Below are positions 33,451 to 42,337 of a DNA stretch of 56,366 nt, one piece after another. The notes below the pieces were generated by a model, which worked only from the letters and a program-made list of their open reading frames with translations, was not told where the DNA came from and did not search any database. The stretch spans positions 1 to 56,366 of the forward strand of contig JAPKDG010000009.1 in the NCBI GenBank assembly GCA_028822645.1, read 5' to 3'. The position numbers and the translations under genes are program-made. This stretch comes from Longimicrobiales bacterium. Its GTDB lineage: Bacteria > Gemmatimonadota > Gemmatimonadetes > Longimicrobiales > Gaopeijiaceae. Every line of letters starts with the position of its first letter. Positions within the stretch are counted from its first letter, which is position 1.

Positions 33451-36393
33451 TCAGTTCTTGTCCAGTAGACTATTTAGTCTTCGACTTGCAGATATTTTTC
33501 TTGTCTGATGATCCTTAGTGGGAGGGTATAGTGATCCCGGACGTACGCCTCCTCCAGTAAGTCCTTGTTCTAGATGGATCACTTCCCTTCGAATTTGACA
33601 CAATTCTACATCAATTGTGCTTGCTTGATCAAAGCAAGAGGGCTCCTCTTTATTAATTTGGTTTTTCATGTCTCTTAAGTCTAGTAAAAACATTTCTCTC
33701 TGTTCATACATTGTTTGTGTTATGGAAGGCATTAGTGGGTCAGATCTCACCATTACAGTCTCACTGATGTCGCTCCCCCTCGCTTCCAAACGCACTGTGT
33801 ACAGACCTGGTGAGACCCAAGCCCCTAAGTTTTCTATGGGTCTGGCCAAAGTGGAATCTTCATGTTCCAACCAAACCTCCTGTTCACCGGTTAATGAATG
33901 CCGAAGATCCCAATTTATTCGATGCATTCCTGGGGTTGATGGAACAGATAACATTCGAACCGTTTGTCCGCTAGCATTCTGGACATGTATCACGGCAGTC
34001 CCGTTGCCTTCCCCTAGATTATAGGTAATCATAGCCCCAGACACTGGATTGGTCCCATGGAACTCGGCTTGACCTCTATATGAAGTGTCTTTTTTGTAAT
34101 TGAAAATTGTGGCGTCTCTAATGCTGAAGATATTGGATGATCGTTCAGAGATAGACAAAGTCCATTCAGCTAGAGGAGAGGTGTCATCGAGTATCCAAAC
34201 GCTTTGGCCATGGGTGCCTATCACCAGATCTTTTTCTCTTTGGTGTATTGCCATGTCATCCATAGATGTGGTTGGAAGATTTCCCAATTTTGCCCAATTG
34301 GCCCCTGCATTTGTGCTGACAAATACAGAGTGTTCGGTGCCCACGAAAAGGGTGTTTGGGTTATCTGGATGTTCTACAAAAGAATTGATCGAACCAGAAG
34401 GCAAATTGTTAATCAATGAAGTCCAAGTTTCACCAAAATCCTTTGTTACGAACAGATAAGGGGAGAAATCTCCATCACGGTGTGCATCGAATGATACGTA
34501 AGCCACTCCCGGACCAAGCTGAGAACTGACGATACGACTCACATAGGTTCCGTTTCTTACTCCTTCTATGTTTCTGCTAATTTCGCTCCATGTGTCTCCG
34601 CTGTTCCGTGATATTTGGAGGTTCCCGTCGTCGGTTCCAGCCCAGAGAACTTGTGAATCTAATGGGGACTCTGCGATCACAACGATTTCACCATAAGAAG
34701 AGGTGCCATCATTTGCGGAGATAGTCATGTCCGCGCCTCTTATTCCCATGAGTTCCATTTCATCTCGGTCCTCACGGCGGGTCAAATCTTCTGTGGATGT
34801 CCATGATTCACCGTCATTTTGGGAAATAAACAGTCTGTTGCCACCCAAATAGACCCGGGATGGATCATGTGATGAAACTAAACTTGGAGAGACCCAGTCC
34901 CAACGATATTGATTTTCGCCTGATGCTGCTCTTGGTCGGATGTCGAGCATATCACCTGTCTCTGGGTCGAATCGATAGTATCCCCCCCCATTGGAATTTC
35001 CGTATACAAAACGATGATTGGTAGGGTTTACTTGCTGGTACATTCCATCTCCAAATCCGGTTTGTCTCCAGTCGTCATTGGTGATGCCAGTCCAGCCTCT
35101 TGTCCTTGAAGGCCCCATCCAAGAGTGGTTGTCCTGCATTCCTACGTAAACGTAATAAGGGTCTCTGTTATCTAGTCCTATCGCATAGATTTGTCCTATT
35201 GGGATGTTGTTGAGTTTTCGAAAATTCATACCTTGATCATAAGTCTCCCATAGACCTCCATCTCCAGCTAAATAGAAGTGTTCTGGGTCTGAAGGGTTGA
35301 TCCACATGGCATGCTGATCAGCGTGTACACCCACATCATAGGTGGGTCTCTTGGCTATTTCGGAGAAAGTCTGTCCACCATCTTCACTCTTGTAAGATGA
35401 GGTGGCTAAAACATAGACTCTGTCTGGGTCTGAAGGGTCAATGATTATTTTAGAATAATACATTGGTCTGGGGTTAAGAGAGTTGACCCTGATCCAACTT
35501 TGACCGCCGTCCTCGGTTCTGTAGGTCCCTTGAGAGTTGTCATCGGCATGTTCAATGAGAGCGTTTAGAATCATTGGATTAGATTTCGATATGGCTAAGC
35601 CAATGCGACCCTTATCTCCCTCAGGAATCCCATGGCTCAGTTGGGTCCATGTTTCCCCAGCGTCTTCACTCTTATAAATTTCACTTCCAGGACCCCCTCC
35701 GTTGAAACCCCAAGTGCGACGGAGTCTCTGGTAAGTTGCGGCATAAAGAATGCGAGGATTGTCAGGGTTTATTACGAGGTCGACTGCTCCGGTGTAATCA
35801 TCAACAAACAGGGTCTTTTCCCAAGACTGGCCACCATCTATACTGCGAAAAACACCTCTTGCATCGCTGGATTGCCACAGATTTCCCAGTGCAGCGACAT
35901 ATACAACATCAGGATTTGTAGGGTCGATTATTACTTTCCCGATGTGGCGAGTCTCCGCCAGTCCAAGATGTGCCCATGTGCCTCCGCCGTCATTGGAACG
36001 ATAGACACCATTGCCCCAGGAAGTGCTTTGCCGATTGTTTTGTTCGCCAGTACCAGCATAGATTATATCGGAGTTCGAAGGCGCTATCGCAACATCTCCA
36101 AAGGTGCTGACGGCTTGATCAGCAAAGGTGTTCTGCCAGGTATGACCCCGGTTGGTCGTCTTCCAAAGACCTCCAGAGGCTGATGCAATGAAAATCACCG
36201 AAGGATTGTCGGGTAATGCTGCAAGGTTGTGAATCCTCCCTCCAGTCACAGCTGGACCGATCAAACGGGGTTTAAATGTTGCAAGATCAGATTCACGAAT
36301 CGCGACACTTTGAGCACTAGCTAAGCAGGGGATGATTGCAGTTGATAGACAGACGAAAAAGACGGCCAGTTTAGATTTCGAGGTTCGTTTCAT
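33451..36393 (-). CDS. Secreted Asp-box beta-propeller protein (VPS10/sortilin-like)
   Basis: I prefer the ATG at 36393 because a normal signal peptide (KLAVFFVCLSTAIIPCLASAQS) begins there; a GTG at 36492, directly after the exonuclease stop, would add 33 residues with no such function. The product has 980 residues. At least eleven Asp-boxes of the form SxDGGxTW are visible (for example RSNDGGGTW, RSIDGGQSW, KSEDAGETW, RTEDGGQSW, VTKDFGETW), which indicates two beta-propellers as in sortilin and BNR glycosidases. The C-terminal 200 residues include a beta-sandwich segment (GTAVIHVQNASGQTVRMLS) and a helical end. Such proteins are common and highly paralogous in Gemmatimonadota and some Acidobacteriota. 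Substrate and enzymatic activity are unknown; an adhesive or hydrolytic surface role is possible. Confidence 0.85.
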   Translation of the reverse strand: MKRTSKSKLAVFFVCLSTAIIPCLASAQSVAIRESDLATFKPRLIGPAVTGGRIHNLAALPDNPSVIFIASASGGLWKTTNRGHTWQNTFADQAVSTFGDVAIAPSNSDIIYAGTGEQNNRQSTSWGNGVYRSNDGGGTWAHLGLAETRHIGKVIIDPTNPDVVYVAALGNLWQSSDARGVFRSIDGGQSWEKTLFVDDYTGAVDLVINPDNPRILYAATYQRLRRTWGFNGGGPGSEIYKSEDAGETWTQLSHGIPEGDKGRIGLAISKSNPMILNALIEHADDNSQGTYRTEDGGQSWIRVNSLNPRPMYYSKIIIDPSDPDRVYVLATSSYKSEDGGQTFSEIAKRPTYDVGVHADQHAMWINPSDPEHFYLAGDGGLWETYDQGMNFRKLNNIPIGQIYAIGLDNRDPYYVYVGMQDNHSWMGPSRTRGWTGITNDDWRQTGFGDGMYQQVNPTNHRFVYGNSNGGGYYRFDPETGDMLDIRPRAASGENQYRWDWVSPSLVSSHDPSRVYLGGNRLFISQNDGESWTSTEDLTRREDRDEMELMGIRGADMTISANDGTSSYGEIVVIAESPLDSQVLWAGTDDGNLQISRNSGDTWSEISRNIEGVRNGTYVSRIVSSQLGPGVAYVSFDAHRDGDFSPYLFVTKDFGETWTSLINNLPSGSINSFVEHPDNPNTLFVGTEHSVFVSTNAGANWAKLGNLPTTSMDDMAIHQREKDLVIGTHGQSVWILDDTSPLAEWTLSISERSSNIFSIRDATIFNYKKDTSYRGQAEFHGTNPVSGAMITYNLGEGNGTAVIHVQNASGQTVRMLSVPSTPGMHRINWDLRHSLTGEQEVWLEHEDSTLARPIENLGAWVSPGLYTVRLEARGSDISETVMVRSDPLMPSITQTMYEQREMFLLDLRDMKNQINKEEPSCFDQASTIDVELCQIRREVIHLEQGLTGGGVRPGSLYPPTKDHQTRKISASRRLNSLLDKN

Positions 36394-36492
36394 TGTTTGA
36401 TCTGACTTATTCAAGGGGTTAACTGTATTTTTCTTAATCAGGAAGTCATCTAATAGAAATTCCGATAAGGATAGTTTGTCAGTCTTTGACAC

Positions 36493-37275
36493 CTAGGTAT
36501 CAGTGGTGGCGGGTAAGAGTATTTTCTCTATTTCCTTCCTGGCTTCAGGGTGGAGGTCTTCGACATTATTTTGCATCCAGTATAGGTAGTCTGGCTTATC
36601 AGCCGCCACACTCTTCAAGGTTTGTCCCTTATGTTTTCCTTTTACAAAAATGACATCCTCACTCTCTCGTCGGAACCACTCGTCAAAACCTATCCTTAGT
36701 GGCGAGCGATCACAGTAAGAATGGAGCGCGTCCATATCAGGGGGCAAATCAGGGTATCTGGTGAGCTGAGCGTCAAGAACAGCTACGGTTGTCTGGATGT
36801 CAGACATGGCAGTGTGAGCCTCAGTATGTTGAACGTCCAAATAGAACCTGGCAGCGGCAGATAGATCTCTGGGCTCTTTTCGGTGATAAATTGTCTGAAC
36901 GTCAATGATGTGCCTATTTCGATGATCGAATTCTATCCCACATCGTGCGAATTCAGCTATAAGCATAGGTAGATCAAATCGTCGGACATTAAATCCCCCC
37001 AGGTCACAAGGATCTAGTAATCTAAAGAGGTTATTTGCCCTGGATTTAAATGATGCCTCTTTCACCAAGTCCTCGTCAAAGATTCCATGTACAGCACTGG
37101 CTTCTGGGTGTATGGGGATTCCAGGGTTGAACCTCCGGACTCGCTGGAAGTCATCCTCACCCGGAGATAATAGGATTATAGCTAGTTCTACTATCCGATC
37201 TCTTTTCGGATCTAATCCAGTCGTTTCTAGATCGAAAAATGCTATGGGACGATCGAGTTTGATGGGAAGTTTCAT
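36493..37275 (-). CDS. DnaQ-type DEDDh 3'-5' exonuclease with ExoX-like tail
   Basis: Exonuclease of 260 residues. The DEDDh set is present: FFDLETTGLDPKRDRIVELA (Exo I), GGFNVRRFDLPML (Exo II) and the histidine and aspartate of HTEAHTAMSDIQTTVAVL (Exo III). After the nuclease domain, residues 205-255 hold FVKGKHKGQTLKSVAADKPDYLYWM, a short domain also found at the end of exonuclease X and some DNA polymerase III epsilon-like proteins. It is therefore a repair or RNA/DNA turnover nuclease more likely than the replicative proofreader. Since PolA in this window seems to lack proofreading, a free nuclease of this kind could matter, but no link is shown. Gene ends directly before the propeller gene. 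Confidence 0.88.
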   Translation of the reverse strand: MKLPIKLDRPIAFFDLETTGLDPKRDRIVELAIILLSPGEDDFQRVRRFNPGIPIHPEASAVHGIFDEDLVKEASFKSRANNLFRLLDPCDLGGFNVRRFDLPMLIAEFARCGIEFDHRNRHIIDVQTIYHRKEPRDLSAAARFYLDVQHTEAHTAMSDIQTTVAVLDAQLTRYPDLPPDMDALHSYCDRSPLRIGFDEWFRRESEDVIFVKGKHKGQTLKSVAADKPDYLYWMQNNVEDLHPEARKEIEKILLPATTDT

Positions 37276-37320
37276 TTCTTAGGGTGACTGAGTGGAAAGA
37301 AAAGATTATCATAACTCATT

Positions 37321-38319
37321 ATGAATCAAACAGACACTATGCAAGCAGTAGTTCTGAATGGCCACGGTGGAGTGGAAGTTCTGGAACTAAAGACTGTACC
37401 GATGCCTCAGCCTGAAGCTGGAGAAATTAGGGTCCGCATCTCTACTTCGGGTATAAATAGAGCAGACCTTTTACAAAGAATCGGCCGATACCCAGTTCCT
37501 GCGGGCTGGCCCGAAGACATACTTGGGATGGAATGCTCTGGTGTAGTAGATGCTCTCGGTCCAGGAGTGGATCAGTGGAAGATAGGCGATCCTGTGATGG
37601 GTATTTTGGGTGGTGGTGGTTATGCTCAGTACGTGACTACAGATGCTTCTTGTGTTGTCCCTATTCCCCAAAATCTAGGTCTGAAAGAAGCAGGGGCTAT
37701 ACCGGAGGTGTTTATGACCGCATTTGATGCGGTCGTTCTTCAAATGAGTCTTGCCCCTAAAGAAACTTTGTTGATACATGCGGTGGGGAGTGGTGTCGGA
37801 ACAGCAGCGCTTCAAATTGGCAAAGTTATGGAAGTGAAAACGATTGGGACTTCTCGTAGCATGCATAAATTGGACAAAGCCAAGGCTTACGGCTTAGATC
37901 ATGCAATTTTAGCCGATGATAAATGGTCGAGAGCTGTTCTAGATGTCACAGATGGCTATGGAGCCGATGTGATTTTAGATCTGGTCGGAGGCCCCTATCT
38001 CGCAGGGAATCAGAAGGCGATAGCTCATAAGGGCAGGCATGTCGTGGTGGGTGTTCCAGGAGGAGTATCTGGAACTATAGACTTGCGTGCGATGATGGGA
38101 AAGAGAGTTACCCTGAGAGGGACAGTACTAAGGGCAAGATCGCTACAAGAGAAGGTTGAACTAACAGAAAGTTTTGAAAAAGACATTCTTCCTTTTCTCG
38201 AACAAGGATCCATTTCTCCTGTGGTGGAAAAAATATTTTCTCCGAATGAAGTCGGTACAGCGCATAATATGATGGCGGCCAACGAAAATTTTGGGAAACT
38301 TTTAATAGATTGGGAATAA
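37321..38319 (+). CDS. NAD(P)H:quinone oxidoreductase, medium-chain dehydrogenase family (PIG3-like)
   Basis: Zinc-free medium-chain reductase of 332 residues. SGINRADLLQRIGRYPVPAG is the typical substrate-side motif of the TP53I3/PIG3 branch, followed by LGMECSGVVDALG. The nucleotide-binding fold has HAVGSGVGTAALQIGKVM and GADVILDLVGGPYL. The structural zinc cysteines and the catalytic zinc cysteine of alcohol dehydrogenases are missing, as expected. It would reduce quinones or reactive carbonyls using NADPH. pgeF starts 14 bases after its stop, so the two are one unit. Confidence 0.9.
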   Translation: MNQTDTMQAVVLNGHGGVEVLELKTVPMPQPEAGEIRVRISTSGINRADLLQRIGRYPVPAGWPEDILGMECSGVVDALGPGVDQWKIGDPVMGILGGGGYAQYVTTDASCVVPIPQNLGLKEAGAIPEVFMTAFDAVVLQMSLAPKETLLIHAVGSGVGTAALQIGKVMEVKTIGTSRSMHKLDKAKAYGLDHAILADDKWSRAVLDVTDGYGADVILDLVGGPYLAGNQKAIAHKGRHVVVGVPGGVSGTIDLRAMMGKRVTLRGTVLRARSLQEKVELTESFEKDILPFLEQGSISPVVEKIFSPNEVGTAHNMMAANENFGKLLIDWE

Positions 38320-38333
38320 TCGCTAATCTAAGT

Positions 38334-39053
38334 ATGAACCCTGCTGTACCATTCTACCCCCTTGGAGAGTGGTCTGAAAGATTCCCTTGGATTTTGGCTG
38401 GAATAACACATAAAGGGTCTGCGGCTGACCCGTTTGATTTAAGACTGGAAGACCAAAAATCTGGAGACCGGCTGGAAAGAATTTGGCAGAGCACTGGTTT
38501 TCGTGGCTTGGTGCGAATTCCTCAGGTTCACGGTACGGACCTGGCAGTGTACGATTCCGATTTAGCAGGATTCGTTGCGTCAAAAGATAGTGCGGACGGC
38601 CACGCTACTTCTAGGCCGGGTATGCTTTTAGCTATAACAGTTGCAGATTGTGTTCCGGTATACCTCCTCGATTCTAAGAATAGGGCGGTCATGTTGCTGC
38701 ATGCAGGATGGCGAGGAGTGGCCAGTGGAATAATTAATAAAGGAATGAAACTGTTTGCCGAGAGATGGCAATCTCATTTAGATGATATTTATGTTCATCT
38801 AGGCCCGGCTATTTGCGGTAATTGCTACGAAGTTGGGCTAGAAGTTTTCGGAAATTTAGGATTGACCCTTCCGACAGCCCCAGCCCCAGTGGATCTGAGA
38901 GCTATTTTGGAAGAACAAGTCAGTAGTCTGGGGGCCAGAAACAATAGAATCACCACTTCAAAAGACTGTACTCTGTGCGGGAGAGATGACTTTTTTTCCC
39001 ATAGAAAAGGAGACCTAGGAAGACAGGTTGCTTTGATAGGAATTCGACCATAA
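38334..39053 (+). CDS. pgeF: Purine nucleoside phosphorylase / laccase-domain protein (YfiH, PgeF)
   Basis: Multicopper-polyphenol-oxidase-fold protein of 239 residues. I use the ATG at 38334; a TTG at 38310 would overlap the upstream gene. The zinc-binding active site is intact: VHGTDLAVYDSD, the ADCVPVYLLD loop with its Cys, HAGWRGVASGIINKG, and GPAICGNCYEVG. Members of this family act as purine nucleoside phosphorylases and hydrolases, and PgeF edits peptidoglycan precursors in E. coli. It ends with CTLCGRDDFFSHRKGD, normal for the family. A 56-residue cysteine protein gene follows two bases after its stop. Confidence 0.92.
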   Translation: MNPAVPFYPLGEWSERFPWILAGITHKGSAADPFDLRLEDQKSGDRLERIWQSTGFRGLVRIPQVHGTDLAVYDSDLAGFVASKDSADGHATSRPGMLLAITVADCVPVYLLDSKNRAVMLLHAGWRGVASGIINKGMKLFAERWQSHLDDIYVHLGPAICGNCYEVGLEVFGNLGLTLPTAPAPVDLRAILEEQVSSLGARNNRITTSKDCTLCGRDDFFSHRKGDLGRQVALIGIRP

Positions 39054-39055
39054 AG

Positions 39056-39226
39056 ATGGATATTGGTCTGTGCCAACAGTGTGCTTCCCTTCGAAAAGTG
39101 GAGAGCAACAAAGGGTCTACGTTTTTTTTGTGTCGTCGGTCAGTGGCGGACAAGCGTTTTCCTAAGTATCCGCCATTGCCGGTGATTTCATGTTCAGGGT
39201 TTGAAGAAAAACTCAAGAATAAGTAG
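39056..39226 (+). CDS. Small four-cysteine (zinc-ribbon-like) protein
   Basis: A 56-codon frame starting two bases after the pgeF stop: ATG at 39056, TAG at 39224-39226. The sequence has CQQC at residues 6-9, a lone Cys in FFLCRRS and another in VISCSGF, four cysteines spaced as in a zinc ribbon. The middle KRFPKYPPLPVISC resembles small conserved bacterial proteins of the type CxxC...FLCxRSxxDPRFPKYPPLPVxxC that I recall from many genomes but cannot name. There is no separate ribosome site, so translation is probably coupled to pgeF. Too short for routine gene callers; role unknown. Confidence 0.7.
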   Translation: MDIGLCQQCASLRKVESNKGSTFFLCRRSVADKRFPKYPPLPVISCSGFEEKLKNK

Positions 39227-39246
39227 GCATGTTAATTTCGCTCAAC

Positions 39247-39277
39247 TTGACTTATGGCCTGTATGGCCAGATATACT
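39247..39277 (+). promoter_or_regulatory. Candidate MerR-type promoter for the FAH-family/reductase pair
   Basis: TTGACT (39247-39252) and TATACT (39272-39277) are each one base off consensus but separated by 19 nt, longer than normal. An inverted repeat TGGCC-TGTAT-GGCCA (39255-39269) lies exactly at the centre of the spacer (centre base 39262 for both). Long spacer with a centred dyad is the hallmark of promoters controlled by MerR-family activators. The transcript would begin near 39284, 47 nt before the ATG at 39331. Confidence 0.5.
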
Positions 39278-39330
39278 TCTTTGGATTGTATAGAATTGTG
39301 GAAGTATTTCTAACTATTAGCGAGGTGTAA

Positions 39331-40125
39331 ATGGTTCACTGGCTTCGGTTTAAATACGATCAGTCTGCAGGGTTTGGAACCCTCGAAGAAAATAGGATTA
39401 AGGTGTTTGAGGGAGACCTATTTGATGGTCCAAGTCCTACGGGTATCACTTTGGATCTTGGTGAAGTCGAGATCTCGATACCTTGTGTCCCTGGCAAGAT
39501 GCTTGCTTTATGGAATAACTTCTATGCTTTAGCGGAAAAATTGGAAATGGATACTCCTCCAGAGCCACTATATTGGGTGAAGACAGATGGCTGCTATCTC
39601 GCCCATGGTGAAAAGATCCTAAAACCAGCCAGTTATGATGGTAAGGTTGTTTTCGAAGGGGAGCTGGGGATAGTTATTGGGTCGACTTGCCGGGGAATTT
39701 CGGAGGAGCAGGCAGCAACGCATATATTCGGTTATACATGTATCAATGATGTCACAGCTGTCGAAATAGTGAATAGGGACGATACTTTCCCGGCCTGGAC
39801 GAGAGCTAAGAGCTTTGACACTTTTGGTGTGATGGGTCCTGTAATCGCGACAGACTTAAACCCAGAAGATTTGATAGTCCGGACACTGCTCACCAAACCT
39901 GGTACGACAGAGGTGCAGGAACGACAAAATTATCCTGTGAGTGATATGGTGTTTTTGCCATCCGTTATTGTTAGTAAGATTTCCCAGGATGTAACGTTGT
40001 TCCCTGGTGATGTGATTTGTTGCGGGACATCTATAGGAGTGGGCTCCATGAGGCCTGGAACTAAGATAGAAGTCAGCATTGATGGAATAGGTACGCTCAG
40101 TAATTTCTATGAGGAGAATGAATGA
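39331..40125 (+). CDS. Fumarylacetoacetate hydrolase (FAH) family protein
   Basis: FAH-fold hydrolase, decarboxylase or isomerase of 264 residues. The metal site is recognisable in KVVFEGELGIVIGS (Glu pair) and CINDVTAVE (Asp), with RAKSFDTFGVMGPVI following and GDVICCGTSIGVGSMRPG at the C-terminus as in 2-hydroxyhepta-2,4-diene-dioate isomerases and acylpyruvases. The C-terminal half is the catalytic domain; the first 50 residues are the short N-terminal lobe. GAGGTG three bases before the ATG is the ribosome site. The substrate is likely a beta-diketo acid. The gene overlaps the next by four bases (ATGA), so they form an operon. Confidence 0.88.
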   Translation: MVHWLRFKYDQSAGFGTLEENRIKVFEGDLFDGPSPTGITLDLGEVEISIPCVPGKMLALWNNFYALAEKLEMDTPPEPLYWVKTDGCYLAHGEKILKPASYDGKVVFEGELGIVIGSTCRGISEEQAATHIFGYTCINDVTAVEIVNRDDTFPAWTRAKSFDTFGVMGPVIATDLNPEDLIVRTLLTKPGTTEVQERQNYPVSDMVFLPSVIVSKISQDVTLFPGDVICCGTSIGVGSMRPGTKIEVSIDGIGTLSNFYEENE

Positions 40126-41126
40126 AGATTTGTGTAGTCGGTGCAGGAGCTATCGGAGGATTGCTCGCCGTTCACTTAAGTAACTCTGGTAATGACGTCA
40201 CTGTAGTTGATGTGGGAGATCATCTGGAGGCTATTAAACGTGACGGCCTAAAATTGTTAATGGGTGACGGCACTGAGCATCACGCTCATCTTCGGGCAAC
40301 TGATACAGTCGAAGAGGTCGAAGAGCAGGATTTGATAATTCTGGCCGTTAAGGCACAGGTGCTCCCAATGATAGCCACTGATATTTCTGGGATGTGTGGG
40401 CCAAACACTATGATTCTTCCTGTCCAAAATGGGTTACCATGGTGGTATTTCCAGAAACATGGTGGCGAATTCGAAGGTCATCGACTTCAAACTTTAGATC
40501 CCACAGGTGTGTTGACAGAGAATATTGATGTGGACCGTATTATTGGTTGTGTAGTGTTTCCTGCAGGAGAGATCGCTGAACCTGGAGTCATCAGACATAT
40601 TGAAGGGAACCGGTTCCCCTTAGGGGAGTTAGATGGCAACGACTCAGAGCGAGTCGAATCTCTGGTTCAACTCCTAACCGAAGCAGGGTTTAAGTCTTTC
40701 CAAATCAATGATATTAGAGCAGAAATGTGGCTGAAGCTTTGGGGCAACATGTCCTTTAATCCGATCAGCGCCATGACACACGCTACCTTAGTGGATATTT
40801 GTCAGTTTGATCTTACTAGGACTTTGGCCCGTAATTTGATGTCAGAGGCACAAGATGTTGCCAACAGGCTGGGAATTACGTTTCGAGTCGATATAGATAG
40901 ACGTATAGGGGGAGCAGAAAAGGTTGGTGCGCATAAAACCTCCATGCTCCAAGATGTTGAAGCTGGACGAACACTTGAAATAGATGCCATCATTGCAGTA
41001 GTAGCAGAGCTTGGGGGTTTGGTGGGAGTTCCCACACCAAGTATTGATGCAGTTCACGCTATGGTTGCTCTACTTGATGAAACACTGAGAAGGGAAAAAG
41101 GAATAGTAAAACTTACTTCGCGGTAA
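40122..41126 (+). CDS. 2-dehydropantoate 2-reductase (ketopantoate reductase) family protein
   Basis: NADPH-dependent ketoacid reductase family, 334 residues. The N-terminal Rossmann fold starts with CVVGAGAIGGLLAVHLSNSG, followed by LIILAVKAQVLPMIA and ILPVQNGLPWWYF. The C-terminal helical domain has the catalytic lysine in MWLKLWGNMSFNPISAMT and EKVGAHKTSMLQDVEAGRTLEID. It is about 30 residues longer than PanE, with an added segment around residues 90-130. Coupling to a FAH-family gene and no other pantothenate genes nearby suggests another 2-oxo acid than ketopantoate. Confidence 0.87.
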   Translation: MKICVVGAGAIGGLLAVHLSNSGNDVTVVDVGDHLEAIKRDGLKLLMGDGTEHHAHLRATDTVEEVEEQDLIILAVKAQVLPMIATDISGMCGPNTMILPVQNGLPWWYFQKHGGEFEGHRLQTLDPTGVLTENIDVDRIIGCVVFPAGEIAEPGVIRHIEGNRFPLGELDGNDSERVESLVQLLTEAGFKSFQINDIRAEMWLKLWGNMSFNPISAMTHATLVDICQFDLTRTLARNLMSEAQDVANRLGITFRVDIDRRIGGAEKVGAHKTSMLQDVEAGRTLEIDAIIAVVAELGGLVGVPTPSIDAVHAMVALLDETLRREKGIVKLTSR

Positions 41127-41140
41127 GTATCCCTTTTCCC

Positions 41141-42337
41141 TCAGTCCCTTTCCGAGGGCATCTCTCGGTCTGTTTGGAGCTCTGGTGCAGATGAAGTTCT
41201 AGGTAAAACGTCTACGTGTGTTGGATTCTCTATTTCTTTATCAAGGTTCATGTCCATCTTATCGAACTCGCGAGCTGTTACGAGTAGTCGGCTTTCTATA
41301 GAATTGACAGCTTCATTGTAGGATTTAACAGCTCTACTCAATCCTTTTCCGAGTCGATCTAGATGCTTAGAAACGTTACCCACCCTTTTATATAATAATC
41401 TTCCCATATCATATATTTCTGCTGATTTCTTGTTAATGTTCTCCTGAGTCCACTCGTTTGCTAGCATTCTGAGCATTGGTAAGAGTAGGCTAGGTGGTGC
41501 TAGGAACACTTTGTTTTGATAAGCTCTAACGAATAGTTCGTCGTCATGCTCCATCGCTGCATAATAGACTGAGTCAGGCATGAACATGAGAACAAAGTCT
41601 GGTGAAAAAGGTAGGTTTTGCCAATAGTTCCGTTTTCCTAGTTTTTTTGAAGTTTCATCAACAATCTTCCAGTGACGCGAGAGATGCTCTTTTCTTTGAT
41701 CGTCAGTTTCGGCGTTATGGTAGGCTATCCAGTGCTGTAAATTCATCTTAGCATCCACAGCTATAGTTCTGCCACCCGGAAGGTTCACAACCATGTCAGG
41801 CCTCTGGTTTTTCCCTTCTGAGTCACTGACGCTGATCGTCTTTTGGGTATCGAAATCGCAGTGGCTACTCATTCCCGCCATCTCGGCCAGATTCTTTAGA
41901 GTCGTTTCACCCCATACACCAAACTTTTGTGGAGATGCCAGGATTTTAGAAAACTGAGTCGTCTCCTGCTTTAATCCCGATACTACGGTCGCAGTTTCCG
42001 CGTGTGTCTTAAGAACTTCTTTGTGGAGTGCATGAACTCGATCGTTCAAAGTTTGTGATTGTAGTTTTGTGACTTTTTCGTGTGATTCAAAAGTTTGCTT
42101 AGCTAGCTTGATAAAGCTCTCGCTATTTTTTTCTAGTGCTCCAAGCGCGGTAGCTTCAAAAATAGATTCTTGTGATTTCCTAACCTCTTCATCAGTCTGA
42201 ATATCTTCGCTCTTTTGTTTAAGAAGCGCCTCGGCTTTCACCATTCTATCACGGAGTTCTTGTTTCCCCTTATTTACGTATATATAGGTGAAGATAATTC
42301 CTATAGCTGCTCCTGTGATAACAGATAGGATGTCCAT
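41141..42337 (-). CDS. rmuC: DNA recombination protein RmuC
   Basis: RmuC-family protein, 398 residues, with one N-terminal membrane helix (ITGAAIGIIFTYIYVN) and a coiled coil at about 25-135. The PD-(D/E)XK-like nuclease domain follows: WGETTLKNLAEMAGM, RPDMVVNLPGGRTIAVDAKMN, then FVLMFMPDSVYYAAM. In E. coli rmuC limits inversion between short inverted repeats. The C-terminal coiled coil (HLDRLGKGLSRAVKSYNEAV) matches family practice. No upstream ribosome site is clear. Confidence 0.92.
   Translation of the reverse strand: MDILSVITGAAIGIIFTYIYVNKGKQELRDRMVKAEALLKQKSEDIQTDEEVRKSQESIFEATALGALEKNSESFIKLAKQTFESHEKVTKLQSQTLNDRVHALHKEVLKTHAETATVVSGLKQETTQFSKILASPQKFGVWGETTLKNLAEMAGMSSHCDFDTQKTISVSDSEGKNQRPDMVVNLPGGRTIAVDAKMNLQHWIAYHNAETDDQRKEHLSRHWKIVDETSKKLGKRNYWQNLPFSPDFVLMFMPDSVYYAAMEHDDELFVRAYQNKVFLAPPSLLLPMLRMLANEWTQENINKKSAEIYDMGRLLYKRVGNVSKHLDRLGKGLSRAVKSYNEAVNSIESRLLVTAREFDKMDMNLDKEIENPTHVDVLPRTSSAPELQTDREMPSERD

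Noticed and set aside
36394-36492. GTG start at 36492 for the Asp-box propeller
   Set aside because: It adds 33 polar residues in front of a perfect signal peptide; the inner ATG is more likely, although this is not proven.
41111-41128. ACTTAC/GTAAGT hairpin at the end of the ketopantoate reductase-like gene as terminator
   Set aside because: Six-bp stem is AT-rich and is followed by C-rich sequence, not a T-run.
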